DNA of 30,524 nucleotides from JALYUA01 sp038329555. GTDB taxonomy: Bacteria; Acidobacteriota; Thermoanaerobaculia; UBA5066; Gp7-AA6. The stretch spans positions 1-30,524 of the forward strand of contig JBBQNC010000015.1 in assembly GCA_038329555.1 (NCBI GenBank), given 5' to 3'. The notes under the pieces are model-generated. The model did no database searches. It was given only the letters and a program-made list of their open reading frames with translations, and was not told the origin of the DNA. Shown in pieces: positions 1-7,478 of this stretch. A program made the translations under genes and the position numbers. Positions within the stretch are counted from its first letter, which is position 1. Every line of letters begins with the position of its first letter.

Positions 1-976
1 TGATCGGCACCTGGTGGGCGCGGAAGGTGCCTTCGACGGGCACTCCGTCCACTTCCTTCGGGCCTCCCATCCCCTTCGGCGTGCGCAGGACGATCATTGG
101 CCAGCGCGGGCGTTCGACGGTCTCACCGCCCCGCGCGCGGGCGCGGAGAGCGCGGATCATGTCGAACGCGCGGCCGACGACGCGATCGAGATCCGCGTCG
201 ATTCCATCGCTCGCCGTCACGGACAGAACTTCCCAGCCGAGGCCCGTGTAGAGAGAGCGGATTTCCTCATCGCTCATCGAGCCCGAGATCGTGGGATTGG
301 AGATCTTGAAGCCGTTCAGGTGAAGGATCGGAAGGACGGCGCCGTCCGTGGCGGGATTCGCGAACTTGTTTCCGTTCCAGCTCCCGGCGGTCGGGCCCGT
401 CTCGGCCTCACCGTCGCCGACGATGCACGCGACGACCAGGTCGGGCGAGTCGAGGGCCGCCCCGAACGACGTCGCCAGCGCGTATCCGAGCTCGCCCCCC
501 TCGTGGATCACGCCGGGCAGCGCCGGCGACAGATGGCTCGGAAATCCCCGCGGCCAGGAGAAGAGGCGGAAGAACTTCTCCATGCCCGCGCGGTCCCGCG
601 TGATGTCCGGGTAGAACTCGGTGATCGTTCCTTCGAGATACATGTTGGCCATGTTCGCGGCGGCCCCATGCCCGGGCCCGGTCACGAGGAGGACGTTCGC
701 CGCCGTCCGGAGGATCTCCCGATTGAGCGCGGCGTAGACGAGGTTGATGCCGGGCGCGGTACCCCAGTGGCCGAGCAGCCGCTCCTTGACGTGCTCGCGG
801 CGCAGCGGCTCCTCCAGGAGCGGATTCGCCTTCAGGTAGATCTGCGCCGCGGCGAGATAGTCGACGGCGCGACGGTAACGCCGGACGGTGCTTTCGGCCG
901 GGGCATCCGCTTCGCGAACGGCGGCCGAGAGAGCGCTCCGCTCAGAACGAGGCCGAGACTCTTCGCCAGGGGTCAC
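1..976 (-). CDS. xfp: Phosphoketolase, N-terminal part (gene runs off the window)
   Basis: This is the N-terminal 325 residues of a thiamine-diphosphate enzyme of about 790 residues that cleaves xylulose 5-phosphate (and often fructose 6-phosphate) with phosphate to acetyl phosphate plus an aldose phosphate in the cytoplasm. The family block LLGHWGT is followed by a GPGHG segment, the cofactor motif GDGEAETGP lies near residues 187-195, and KEVDGVPVEGTFRAHQVP lies at the window edge. The start is GTG at 976: an in-frame TAG lies at 986-988 and no other good start codon occurs before the conserved fold. No Shine-Dalgarno sequence is visible, but a TAGAGT hexamer ends 6 nt before the GTG. Residues about 11-29 are encoded by a repeat element found twice more in this window, and the conserved domain starts directly after it. 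The C-terminal two thirds are not visible. Confidence 0.93.
   Translation of the reverse strand, partial: MTPGEESRPRSERSALSAAVREADAPAESTVRRYRRAVDYLAAAQIYLKANPLLEEPLRREHVKERLLGHWGTAPGINLVYAALNREILRTAANVLLVTGPGHGAAANMANMYLEGTITEFYPDITRDRAGMEKFFRLFSWPRGFPSHLSPALPGVIHEGGELGYALATSFGAALDSPDLVVACIVGDGEAETGPTAGSWNGNKFANPATDGAVLPILHLNGFKISNPTISGSMSDEEIRSLYTGLGWEVLSVTASDGIDADLDRVVGRAFDMIRALRARARGGETVERPRWPMIVLRTPKGMGGPKEVDGVPVEGTFRAHQVPI
891..945 (+). repeat. REP-like hairpin repeat, copy A (inside xfp)
   Basis: About 55 bp beginning CTTTCGGCCG and ending GAGAGAGCGCTCCGCTCAG. It matches copy C (23659-23714) at nearly every position and the reverse complement of copy B (3864-3907) over its first 44 bp. 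The ends pair (TTTCGGCC with GGCCGAGA), and an inner TTCGCGAA forms a second stem. This copy lies in the phosphoketolase reading frame on the opposite strand, where it encodes residues about 11-29. Confidence 0.75.
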
Positions 977-982
977 ACCGCG

Positions 983-988
983 ACTCTA
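983..988 (-). promoter_or_regulatory. Possible -10 box for leaderless xfp transcript
   Basis: On the minus strand TAGAGT (TANNNT form) ends 6 nt before the GTG at 976, which would put the transcription start at or next to the start codon. I see no clear -35 box. The same hexamer occurs upstream of the glycosylase gene near 8282. Confidence 0.35.
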
Positions 989-1036
989 GCCGACCTGCGC
1001 GCTCAACGCCCGGCGGCTCGTGGCGAGAAAAACAAA

Positions 1037-1666
1037 CTAGGAGGTCACCCTTCGGAACCGCAGCGTCTCTCCCGAGGTCTTGCTCTGGACCACGAGCGTT
1101 CCCGGTTCCACGCGAAGCGTCCAGGAGCCGACGGCCCCGCGGATCGCAAACGCGCACGTGCTTCCCTGCGTCTCTCCGAAGAATCCGTCGCCCTCGGGCT
1201 CCAGATAGAGCGAGCACGCGGCGTTCGCCTCGCTCGACGAGAAGCGGGACGCCCGGGGGGAGAGTGCGGAGACGGTCGGATCGAAGTGGGGGATGTATCC
1301 CATGTACACCCCGCGCCCCTGGTTCTCCAGGTGGATGAACCCCTGCTGGCGGATGTTGTCGTCGTCGAACTGGCCGGTCACCTCGAGGAAGAGGTCGTAC
1401 GGATGGCGCAACGAATGGAAGCCCGCGCTGTCGACGACCACGTTCAGACGGTTGCCGGGGGTCACGCCCTCCCAGCGGCCCGCCATCATCGAGGCGAAGT
1501 CCGCGACGGGGTTCGAGCTGCGCCGCTCCGCGCGGGCCGGCGGAGGACCCGATGGGCCCGCGGCCGAGGGCGGGGGAGCCGGATTGGTCGTGCACGCCGT
1601 GAGAAGCGCGGCCGTCGCGATCGACGAGACGGCGAGTGTCCGCCGCACCCGGGATGGGATCGTCAT
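1037..1666 (-). CDS. Predicted lipoprotein, weakly CpcT/CpeT-like
   Basis: A 209-residue exported lipoprotein. A basic N-terminus and hydrophobic stretch end in the lipobox LTAC with the modified Cys at residue 25, followed by a Pro-rich linker to about residue 45. The C-terminal part, with a Cys, then GDGFFGETQGSTC and a beta-rich tail, recalls the CpcT/CpeT fold (GC...F.G.T...C), which in non-phototrophs is found in exported proteins of unknown role. That link is by eye only. The ATG at 1666 has a GGAGG ribosome-binding site upstream. It lies 57 bp downstream of the transporter ATPase gene on the same strand, so co-transcription is possible; nothing else ties it to sulfate uptake. Confidence 0.75.
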   Translation of the reverse strand: MTIPSRVRRTLAVSSIATAALLTACTTNPAPPPSAAGPSGPPPARAERRSSNPVADFASMMAGRWEGVTPGNRLNVVVDSAGFHSLRHPYDLFLEVTGQFDDDNIRQQGFIHLENQGRGVYMGYIPHFDPTVSALSPRASRFSSSEANAACSLYLEPEGDGFFGETQGSTCAFAIRGAVGSWTLRVEPGTLVVQSKTSGETLRFRRVTS

Positions 1667-1723
1667 GGTGTTCGTACCTCCGAGTCGAAACGTGCAAGAG
1701 GCGGGCCGATGGAGGACCCGCGC

Positions 1724-3565
1724 TCACGCGTCGGCGGGCACGACCAGAACGGACCGGTCGATCGAGCGCAGGACCTGAAAGGTGACGTCGTCCTTGCCTC
1801 GCACCGATCGCACGGGGCCCGTGTGGCGGCCGATCACCACCAGGTCGTATCCGCCGGACCGGGCCTCGGCGAGGATTCCTTCGAGCGGAGTGCGCGCCGC
1901 GCGGACCTGCGCGTCGCCCTGCACTCCGAGCGCGTGGAGCGTCCGTACGCCGCGCTCGAGATGCGCGTTGACCCAGGGGGCCGGCGTCGATTCGGGCCGC
2001 GCGACGTGCAGGAGGAGGACCCGCGCCTTGAGTCTCGCGGCGAGCCAGCCCCCGAACCGGACGTCGGTCCTCCCGGGCTCTCCGACCGCGGTGCAGATCA
2101 GGATCGTCCGGATCGCTCTCGGGCCGCCGCGCGCAAACAGGACCGGCGTGCGCCCCCTTTCCAGCACCTCCGTCTCCGCGGCCATCTGCCGCCGGTCGGC
2201 GTCGAGACGTCCGTCGGCGACCAGGAGGTCGTAGAACGACTCGGAAAGCTCCGCGAGAATCTGTTCCGTCATCGACCCCGAGCGCACCTTCACGTCCCCG
2301 GAGACCGCGTCGTGGGCCGCGAGCTCCTCGCGGATCGCGCGGCGAGCGGCCTCGATCTCCTCTCCGTCCGGAGCCACGCCGAGCACGGCGAGAGTGCCTC
2401 CGATGTCCCGCGCCAGTCGCGCCGCCACCGCGACGGGTTCCGTCCAGGCGGCGCTCGCGGCGGCGACTATCAGGCGGGGCTCGGGCTGCGCGAGAATCCT
2501 CCAGCCTTTGAGGGCGACGTCCACCTCTTCGGGAAGGATCCGGTCGGCCGGCACGATGGCTTCGACGAGCGTTCCCGTCTCGCCGAATGGGGCGACGGGA
2601 AAGATCTGCCTCAGCCCGACCTGCTCCGGAAGGCGGACCCGGAGCCTCCGCGTCGCTCCGGAGAACATCTGCTCGATGACCGTTCCGCGTCCGAGAACCG
2701 GCGTGCGGTCCGGCGCTCCATCGCCGAGAAGGACCTGCTCGGGCCGGATGAGCACGCGGACGGGTCCTCCCTCTTCGTGCGGCAGATCGGGAGGGATCGG
2801 AAGGAGCAGCGGTCCGAAGCGGGCGCGTCCCTCTTCGCGCCGGCCGTGGAGCACCGTTCCTGCCCCGAGGAAGGTCGCGACGAAAAAGGTCTGCGGCCGT
2901 GCGTAGAGCTCCTCGCCCGTACCGACTTCGAGCAGCCGGCCGCGGTCGATGACCCCGATGCGATCCGCGAGCTCGAAGGCCTCCTCCTGGTCGTGCGTGA
3001 CGAGGATGGCGGTCACCTTCAATGCCCTTTGGATCTCCCGCAGCGTCCGGCGAAGCTGCGCCCGGATCTTTGCGTCGAGCGCGCCGAACGGCTCGTCGAG
3101 AAGGAGAACCCGAGGCTGGTACGCGAGAGCCCGCGCGAGCGCGACCCGCTGCTGTTGCCCGCCGGAGAGCTGGTAGGCGAACCGGCCTCCGAGTCCGCCG
3201 AGGCCGATGAGCTCCAGGAGCTCGTCGCTCTTCTTGCGGCGCTCGGCGGAGGGCACTCTTCGCAGGCGGAGACCGAATTCGATGTTCTTCGCCACCGTCA
3301 TGTGCCGGAAGATCGAGTAGTTCTGGAAGACGAAGCCGACCCCGCGCTCCTGCGCGGGAAGACCGGTGACGTCCTTTCCGAAGAGCGTGATGGTCCCGCC
3401 GTCTTCCCGCGACAACCCCGCGATCAGGCGCAGCACCGTGCTCTTGCCGCTGCCGCTCGAGCCGAGCAGAACGAAGAGCTCCCCGTCGCCGACTTCGAGG
3501 GAGACGCGGTCGACCACCCGGCGGCCGCCGTAGAGCTTCGTGAGCTGATCGAGGACGATCGACAT
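1724..3565 (-). CDS. Sulfate-type ABC transporter ATPase fused to tandem universal-stress (Usp) domains
   Basis: A 613-residue cytoplasmic protein. Residues 1-230 are a complete ABC ATPase of the CysA/ModC type: Walker A GSSGSGKST (35-43), Q-loop Gln81, signature LSGGQQQR (133-140), Walker B VLLLDEP (153-159) and switch His191. Residues about 230-345 resemble a C-terminal TOBE-like regulatory domain. From about residue 362 there follow two alpha/beta domains of the UspA type, roughly 362-478 and 483-613; the second ends in YDLVVIGRHTGP and SVLVVPA, as Usp proteins do, but its nucleotide-binding glycine motif is altered (GKDDVTFQ where Gly-Ser/Thr is usual). CysA proteins are normally about 350 residues without such an extension. 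I chose ATG 3565 because an upstream open frame only runs through the mobile element. It should power the permease encoded upstream; the Usp pair could add nucleotide sensing, which is inference. Confidence 0.9.
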   Translation of the reverse strand: MSIVLDQLTKLYGGRRVVDRVSLEVGDGELFVLLGSSGSGKSTVLRLIAGLSREDGGTITLFGKDVTGLPAQERGVGFVFQNYSIFRHMTVAKNIEFGLRLRRVPSAERRKKSDELLELIGLGGLGGRFAYQLSGGQQQRVALARALAYQPRVLLLDEPFGALDAKIRAQLRRTLREIQRALKVTAILVTHDQEEAFELADRIGVIDRGRLLEVGTGEELYARPQTFFVATFLGAGTVLHGRREEGRARFGPLLLPIPPDLPHEEGGPVRVLIRPEQVLLGDGAPDRTPVLGRGTVIEQMFSGATRRLRVRLPEQVGLRQIFPVAPFGETGTLVEAIVPADRILPEEVDVALKGWRILAQPEPRLIVAAASAAWTEPVAVAARLARDIGGTLAVLGVAPDGEEIEAARRAIREELAAHDAVSGDVKVRSGSMTEQILAELSESFYDLLVADGRLDADRRQMAAETEVLERGRTPVLFARGGPRAIRTILICTAVGEPGRTDVRFGGWLAARLKARVLLLHVARPESTPAPWVNAHLERGVRTLHALGVQGDAQVRAARTPLEGILAEARSGGYDLVVIGRHTGPVRSVRGKDDVTFQVLRSIDRSVLVVPADA

Positions 3566-3570
3566 GACCG

Positions 3571-3936
3571 CTAGCAGGCTGCTGAAAAAGGGTGTGGCGC
3601 GGGTAAACGCCGGCGGATGCCGGCGTACCCTACTGCCTGGGGTCTTCCTTCGGTGGCCGGGAGGCGAGCGCCGCGGGGTCGGCTGCAAGGCACCGCGACG
3701 AAGGCGATGCCAGTGTGCATCCCGCGCCGCAAAGGCGCGCTCCATTGAGTCGAGCGAGAACGGACCCGCAGACGGACCCGCGCGGCTCTCGGCTGCGGCA
3801 GGCGCGATGCGCCCGGCAGCCGAGAACTTTCGAAAAGACTCAAATTCGGGCCCCCACGCTCAACTCTCTCGGCCGCCGTTCGCGAAGCGAATGCCTGCGG
3901 CCGAAAGTTCGCATCCATTTTTCAGCAGCCTGCTAG
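3571..3936. mobile_element. MITE-like non-coding element with 19-bp perfect terminal inverted repeats
   Basis: The left end CTAGCAGGCTGCTGAAAAA (3571-3589) is repeated exactly, inverted, at 3918-3936. The flanks are ACCG at 3567-3570 and ACCG at 3937-3940, a likely 4-bp target duplication. The 366-bp body has no convincing gene but holds three strong hairpins: 3601-3630 (loop GGAT), 3787-3796 paired with 3816-3825 (10 bp perfect), and the repeat copy at 3864-3907. This fits a miniature element moved by a transposase encoded elsewhere; I cannot name the IS family. It separates the permease and ATPase genes, and its right end supplies the TAG stop codon of the permease (3933-3935). Confidence 0.88.
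3864..3907 (-). repeat. REP-like hairpin repeat, copy B (inside the MITE)
   Basis: Read on the minus strand it begins CTTTCGGCCGC and ends GCGGCCGAGAGAG, with TTCGCTTCGCGAA in the middle, matching copies A and C. The outer arms and the inner TTCGC/GCGAA can both pair. It sits 10 bp inside the right terminal repeat of the 3571-3936 element, whereas copies A and C have no such terminal repeats next to them. Confidence 0.75.
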
Positions 3937-4793
3937 ACCGTCTTCTTCGTTCGCGCGGTGTAGCGGAAGAGGAAGAAGAAGATCAGGAACGAGAGGGCCG
4001 CCAGCACCGCCGCGAGCGCGTTCGCCTGCGCGATGTCCCCGGCCTCGAACTGCGCGAAGATGTAGAGGGGCGCCGTCTGCGTGCGCAACCGCAGGTTCCC
4101 GGAGACCATGACGGTCGCGCCGAACTCCCCGAGGGAGTGCGCGAAGGTCAGGAGGGCTCCCGTCACGAGGCCGCCGCGCAGCGCCGGCAGCAGGACCAGA
4201 CGGAACGTCGTCCAGCGGCCGGCTCCCATCGTGTACGCCGCTTCCTCGTAGGTCGTCTCGAGCTCGTCTAAGAGCGGCTTGACCGTCCCGAGCATGTACG
4301 GGAAGGTCACGAACAAGTGCGCGAGCAGCACGCCGGCGGGGCGGAACATCGGCTGCAGGCCGAGAGGGTCGAGCCACTTGCCGAGAAGCCCGATCGGTCC
4401 CCAGAGGAGGAGAAGCGACGTTCCGACCACGACCGTCGGGATCGCGACCGGAAGGTTGACGATGATGCCGAGCGTGCGGTCGCCCCGGAAGCGGTACTTG
4501 GACAGCACGTAGGCGGCGAACGTCCCGAGGACCGCGTTGATCCCCGCGGTCAGGAACGCGATCATCAAACTGAAGCGGAGCGCGAATTGGGCTTCGGGCG
4601 CCCGAATCGCGCGCCAGAATCCGGGAATGCCACCGCGGAGCGCGAAGACGAATACGGCGCCGAGAGGCATCAGAAGCAGCGGGAGCAGAACGAGCACGAG
4701 CACCCCGACGGGGACGATCGCGTTCGGTTCCCGTCTCCGCCGCGCCCGGGCGGACCGCGGAGTCTCGGGAAGCAGCGGGGCGGCTGCGCTCAT
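3933..4793 (-). CDS. Sulfate/molybdate-type ABC transporter permease
   Basis: A 286-residue inner-membrane protein with about six helices, the first at residues 26-50. The EAA loop, where the ATPase docks, is EEAAYTMGAGRW (183-194), and SLGEFGATVMVSGN (220-233) is the block shared by CysT, CysW and ModB. I chose ATG 4793 over an upstream in-frame start because it overlaps the binding-protein stop codon (ATGA) and begins a normal-length protein. Classical sulfate importers use two different permeases (CysT and CysW); only one is encoded here, so a homodimer as in ModB systems is likely, or a partner lies elsewhere. The last codons run directly into the right end of the MITE, whose CTAG supplies the stop codon. 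Substrate is inferred from the adjacent binding protein. Confidence 0.9.
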   Translation of the reverse strand: MSAAAPLLPETPRSARARRRREPNAIVPVGVLVLVLLPLLLMPLGAVFVFALRGGIPGFWRAIRAPEAQFALRFSLMIAFLTAGINAVLGTFAAYVLSKYRFRGDRTLGIIVNLPVAIPTVVVGTSLLLLWGPIGLLGKWLDPLGLQPMFRPAGVLLAHLFVTFPYMLGTVKPLLDELETTYEEAAYTMGAGRWTTFRLVLLPALRGGLVTGALLTFAHSLGEFGATVMVSGNLRLRTQTAPLYIFAQFEAGDIAQANALAAVLAALSFLIFFFLFRYTARTKKTV

Positions 4794-5827
4794 TTTCCGA
4801 GCTCCTTCAACACGCGGGCCTTCCACACTCCGTCGACGATCTCCGTCTTCGCGCGCTTCCACCCGCCGAAGTCGCCGATCTGGAAGGGATCTTCGATCGC
4901 ATGAAGTGCCGCGTTGCGCTCCTCGTCCACGCTGCGGAAACCGTAGCGCACAAACGCCGTCTGCGCGGCATCCGACCAGAGGAACCGGACGAAGGCATCG
5001 ATGAGAGGGCGGTCGGACGGGGAAATGTTGTGATCGATCCGGACGAGGGTGTGCTCCGACAGAATCGTCCGTTTCGGATAGACGATCTCCGACTTGAGCT
5101 TCCCGCGCGAGAGGTCGAAGAGCGCTTCCTGCTCATAGGTGATGAGAGCGTCGCCGAACCCGTTCTCGAATTGCGTCCGGGCGGCGCGGGCCGACGCCGC
5201 CTGGGCGACCACGTTCCTCCAGACTCCCCGAAGCACTTCGAACCCCGCGGCCGGGCCCCCTCCGGGACTTCGAAATCCCTCTCCGTACTCCGCGACGATG
5301 GCCCAGTTCGCGCCCCCCGACGTCAGCGGGTCGGGGTGCACGATCTCGACGCCCTTGGCCGCCAGATCGCGAAAGTCCCGGATGCGCTTCGGATTTCCCG
5401 GGCGGACGAGGATGATGAACGGCGTCCGGTTGACGATGCCGCCGTGCGGGAGAGAGCGCCACGCCACGGGCGACACGAGACCGCGGTCCGCGAGCTTGAT
5501 CGCGTCGAGCTCGAGCGACAGAAGGGCGAGCTGCGCCGGAACTCCCATGAGGATCTGGTTGGTCACGGTCCCCGATCCCGCGAAGGAGCTCACGAGCTCG
5601 ATGTGCTCTCCGGTCTTCTCGCGCCACTCCTTCTGGAACGCCGGGAAGACGCCCCGGTTGAGCGCCTCGCCCAGAATGCTGAAACCGTAAAGGACGATCG
5701 TTCTCGGCGGCCGGGCGGAGCTCGAGATGGGAAGCCACGGGACGACAGCGTAGAGGAGCAGTCCCCCCATGAGCGCGAGCGGGGCGAGCGCCCGGATGCG
5801 GCGGAAGAGAACGCGTCTTCGGAACAA
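4790..5827 (-). CDS. Sulfate-type ABC transporter substrate-binding protein
   Basis: A 345-residue periplasmic binding protein. A basic N-terminus (MFRRR) and a hydrophobic segment at 13-33 form the signal or anchor. HPDPLTSGGANW (164-175) matches the PNPKTSGGARW loop of sulfate-binding proteins (Sbp/CysP), and mature sequence TIVLYGFS and SSFAGSGTVTNQI fit the same family. The first available start is TTG 5827, with an in-frame stop 10 nt upstream; ATG 5770 is the alternative but would remove the basic n-region. There is no clear ribosome-binding site. It is first in a three-gene transporter unit and overlaps the permease by 4 bp. Sulfate is the best guess; thiosulfate or another tetrahedral oxyanion cannot be excluded. 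Confidence 0.88.
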   Translation of the reverse strand: MFRRRVLFRRIRALAPLALMGGLLLYAVVPWLPISSSARPPRTIVLYGFSILGEALNRGVFPAFQKEWREKTGEHIELVSSFAGSGTVTNQILMGVPAQLALLSLELDAIKLADRGLVSPVAWRSLPHGGIVNRTPFIILVRPGNPKRIRDFRDLAAKGVEIVHPDPLTSGGANWAIVAEYGEGFRSPGGGPAAGFEVLRGVWRNVVAQAASARAARTQFENGFGDALITYEQEALFDLSRGKLKSEIVYPKRTILSEHTLVRIDHNISPSDRPLIDAFVRFLWSDAAQTAFVRYGFRSVDEERNAALHAIEDPFQIGDFGGWKRAKTEIVDGVWKARVLKELGK

Positions 5828-5905
5828 TGCGGCACATCATCGCAAGAAAAGTGCCGGAGGAGAGAGCCTCGGCGTCGCTCGCACGCGCCTTGCATTCGCG
5901 GGGGC

Positions 5906-6985
5906 ATGAGGGGAAACGCCCGCTCGACCCGGGCCCAAGCGGCCCGGGCTCGGAGCATCCGGGGCGACGAAGAGGTCCAGAAGGCCCTCGCGCAGACCGC
6001 GCCGGAAGAGGCGCATCCGAAGCACGAGCGCCGCGCCCGGGGCCGGCTGTGGATGGCGGTCTGGACCGCGGCCTTTCTGGTGGCCGGAAGCACCTATCTC
6101 CTGGAGCGCGAGAACGTATTCCGTCTTCCCGGGCTCTCCTTCGGTCTCGCGCACCGGACTCTGCTCGTCGTCGTCCTGGTGACGGGACTCCTGCTGGCCG
6201 AGCGGGCGATCGAGCATTTCGCGATCTCACATCTCGAGAGCCCCGTCGCCCGGTACAACCTCAAGCGCGTCGGCCGCCTCGTGGCCGCCATCCTCATCCT
6301 GGGAACCATCGGGACCATCCTCTTCTCGAACCTCTATACCGGGCTCGTCTCTCTCGGCGTGGTCTCGCTCATCGTGGGGCTCGCCGTCCAGACACCGATG
6401 ACGAGCTTCATCGGTTGGGTCTACATCCTTATTCGCGCCCCGTTTCGCGTCGGAGATCGCATCCAGATCGGAGATTCGATGGGCGACGTGATCGAAGTCA
6501 GCTATCTCGACACGACCCTTTGGGAATTTGGCGGCAAGTACCTTTCGAGCGATCATCCGAGCGGCCGCATCATCCGGTTCCCGAACTCAATGGTTCTTCA
6601 CACCCCCGTCTACAACTATTCGTGGCCGCTCTTCCCCTACATCTGGAACGAGATCCGACTGCAGATCGCGTATCAAAGTGATCTCGAGTTCGTGGCCCAG
6701 ACGATGCTGGAAGTCGCCGAGAAACAGATCGGAAAAGAGATGCAGGAGCGCGTGAAGGTCTTCTGCGATCTCCTCGCGAAGACGCCCGTCGACCGCCTGA
6801 CGGTCCAGGACAAGCCGGTCGTCCTCTTCCGCGCGAGCGAAAACACGTGGCTCGAAGCCGTCGTCCGATACCTCGTCGACCCCCGGCGGGCCGGCCGCGT
6901 GAAGACTAATCTCCTCCGCGAGTTGCTCGAAAGGCTGAACGCGGACCCGGAGCGGGCGATGCTGCCGAGCGGGAATACCCGATGA
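5906..6985 (+). CDS. Small-conductance mechanosensitive channel (MscS family)
   Basis: A 359-residue inner-membrane channel expected to open under membrane tension and release solutes during hypo-osmotic shock. A basic cytoplasmic N-terminus of about 50 residues precedes hydrophobic segments near residues 50-70, 85-105, 125-145 and 150-185. The last one runs into the MscS core: VGLAVQTPMTSFIGW, RAPFRVGDRIQIGD, GDVIEVSYLDTTLW and RFPNSMVL. A soluble alpha/beta tail completes the family pattern. ATG 5906 was chosen as the only start giving a normal N-terminus; the open frame upstream is antisense to the binding-protein gene. It diverges from that gene across 78 bp and converges on crcB with a 16-bp gap. 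Confidence 0.92.
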   Translation: MRGNARSTRAQAARARSIRGDEEVQKALAQTAPEEAHPKHERRARGRLWMAVWTAAFLVAGSTYLLERENVFRLPGLSFGLAHRTLLVVVLVTGLLLAERAIEHFAISHLESPVARYNLKRVGRLVAAILILGTIGTILFSNLYTGLVSLGVVSLIVGLAVQTPMTSFIGWVYILIRAPFRVGDRIQIGDSMGDVIEVSYLDTTLWEFGGKYLSSDHPSGRIIRFPNSMVLHTPVYNYSWPLFPYIWNEIRLQIAYQSDLEFVAQTMLEVAEKQIGKEMQERVKVFCDLLAKTPVDRLTVQDKPVVLFRASENTWLEAVVRYLVDPRRAGRVKTNLLRELLERLNADPERAMLPSGNTR

Positions 6986-7001
6986 CCACGTCGCTGCCGA
7001 A

Positions 7002-7385
7002 CTAACCGCCGACGAGCCAGCGCGCCGAGGCGAGGCCGGCGACTCCGGCCGCGAGACAGAGGATCACGGTCGCCGCGATGTTCGCCAGTCCGAGCCGCCA
7101 CGCTCCCTCCCGGAGATATGCGAGGGTTTCGTAGTTGAACGTCGAGTAGGTCGTGAAGCCTCCGAGGACGCCGCTCGCGAGCGTCAGCCGGACGGTAGGC
7201 TCGATGAGGTTCGTCGTGAGCGCCACGTGCATGATGGCGCTCAGCAGGAAGGAACCGGCGACGTTGACCGCGAGAGTTCCCCAGGGGAACCCGGTGCCGA
7301 TCGCCGTGAGCGCCCAGGACGAGAGAAGGTATCTCGCCCCCGTGCCGGCGGCTCCCCCTAGGCAGATCCAGAGCAACCGGTTCAT
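7002..7385 (-). CDS. crcB: Fluoride ion exporter CrcB/Fluc
   Basis: A 127-residue four-helix membrane protein that forms a dual-topology dimeric fluoride channel and lowers cytoplasmic fluoride. GGAAGTGARYLLS near residues 9-21, WGTLAVNVAGSFLL in helix 2 and GVLGGFTTYSTFNYE in helix 3 are the family landmarks; Asn in NVAGSF and the Phe residues of the TTYSTF block correspond to the permeation-path positions. The length is normal for the family. ATG 7385 begins MNRLLW directly at helix 1. I looked for the fluoride riboswitch in the 93 bp to the divergent gene and did not recognise it. Confidence 0.94.
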   Translation of the reverse strand: MNRLLWICLGGAAGTGARYLLSSWALTAIGTGFPWGTLAVNVAGSFLLSAIMHVALTTNLIEPTVRLTLASGVLGGFTTYSTFNYETLAYLREGAWRLGLANIAATVILCLAAGVAGLASARWLVGG

Positions 7386-7447
7386 GGCTTCGAGGGTCTC
7401 CCGCGAGAATGTAGCATCCGGCGCCCCGGCCGCCCCCACGCCCACCG

Positions 7448-7470
7448 TAGTATCTTCCGCGAAAAGGAGG
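7448..7470 (+). promoter_or_regulatory. -10-like box and Shine-Dalgarno for the 99-residue protein
   Basis: TAGTAT (7448-7453) is followed 10 nt later by AAGGAGG (7464-7470), which ends 8 nt before the ATG at 7479. The ribosome-binding site is clear. The promoter is only a hexamer match with no -35 box I can support. Confidence 0.45.
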
Positions 7471-7478
7471 AGCCTCCC

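Noticed and set aside
14..3574. An 1186-codon open frame on the plus strand
   Set aside because: It is antisense to the phosphoketolase, lipoprotein and ATPase genes; its Arg/Gly/Asp-rich product has no family blocks, and all three minus-strand genes do.
3566..3745. Longer N-terminus for the ABC ATPase
   Set aside because: The extension is encoded by the MITE and shows no protein features; the family start MSIVLDQLTKLYGG begins at 3565.
4901..5905. Upstream extension of the mechanosensitive channel frame
   Set aside because: It is antisense to the binding-protein gene and of low complexity; ATG 5906 gives the family length.
7386..7478. Fluoride riboswitch upstream of crcB
   Set aside because: I found no recognisable riboswitch core in the 93 bp between the divergent genes; a covariance search would be decisive.
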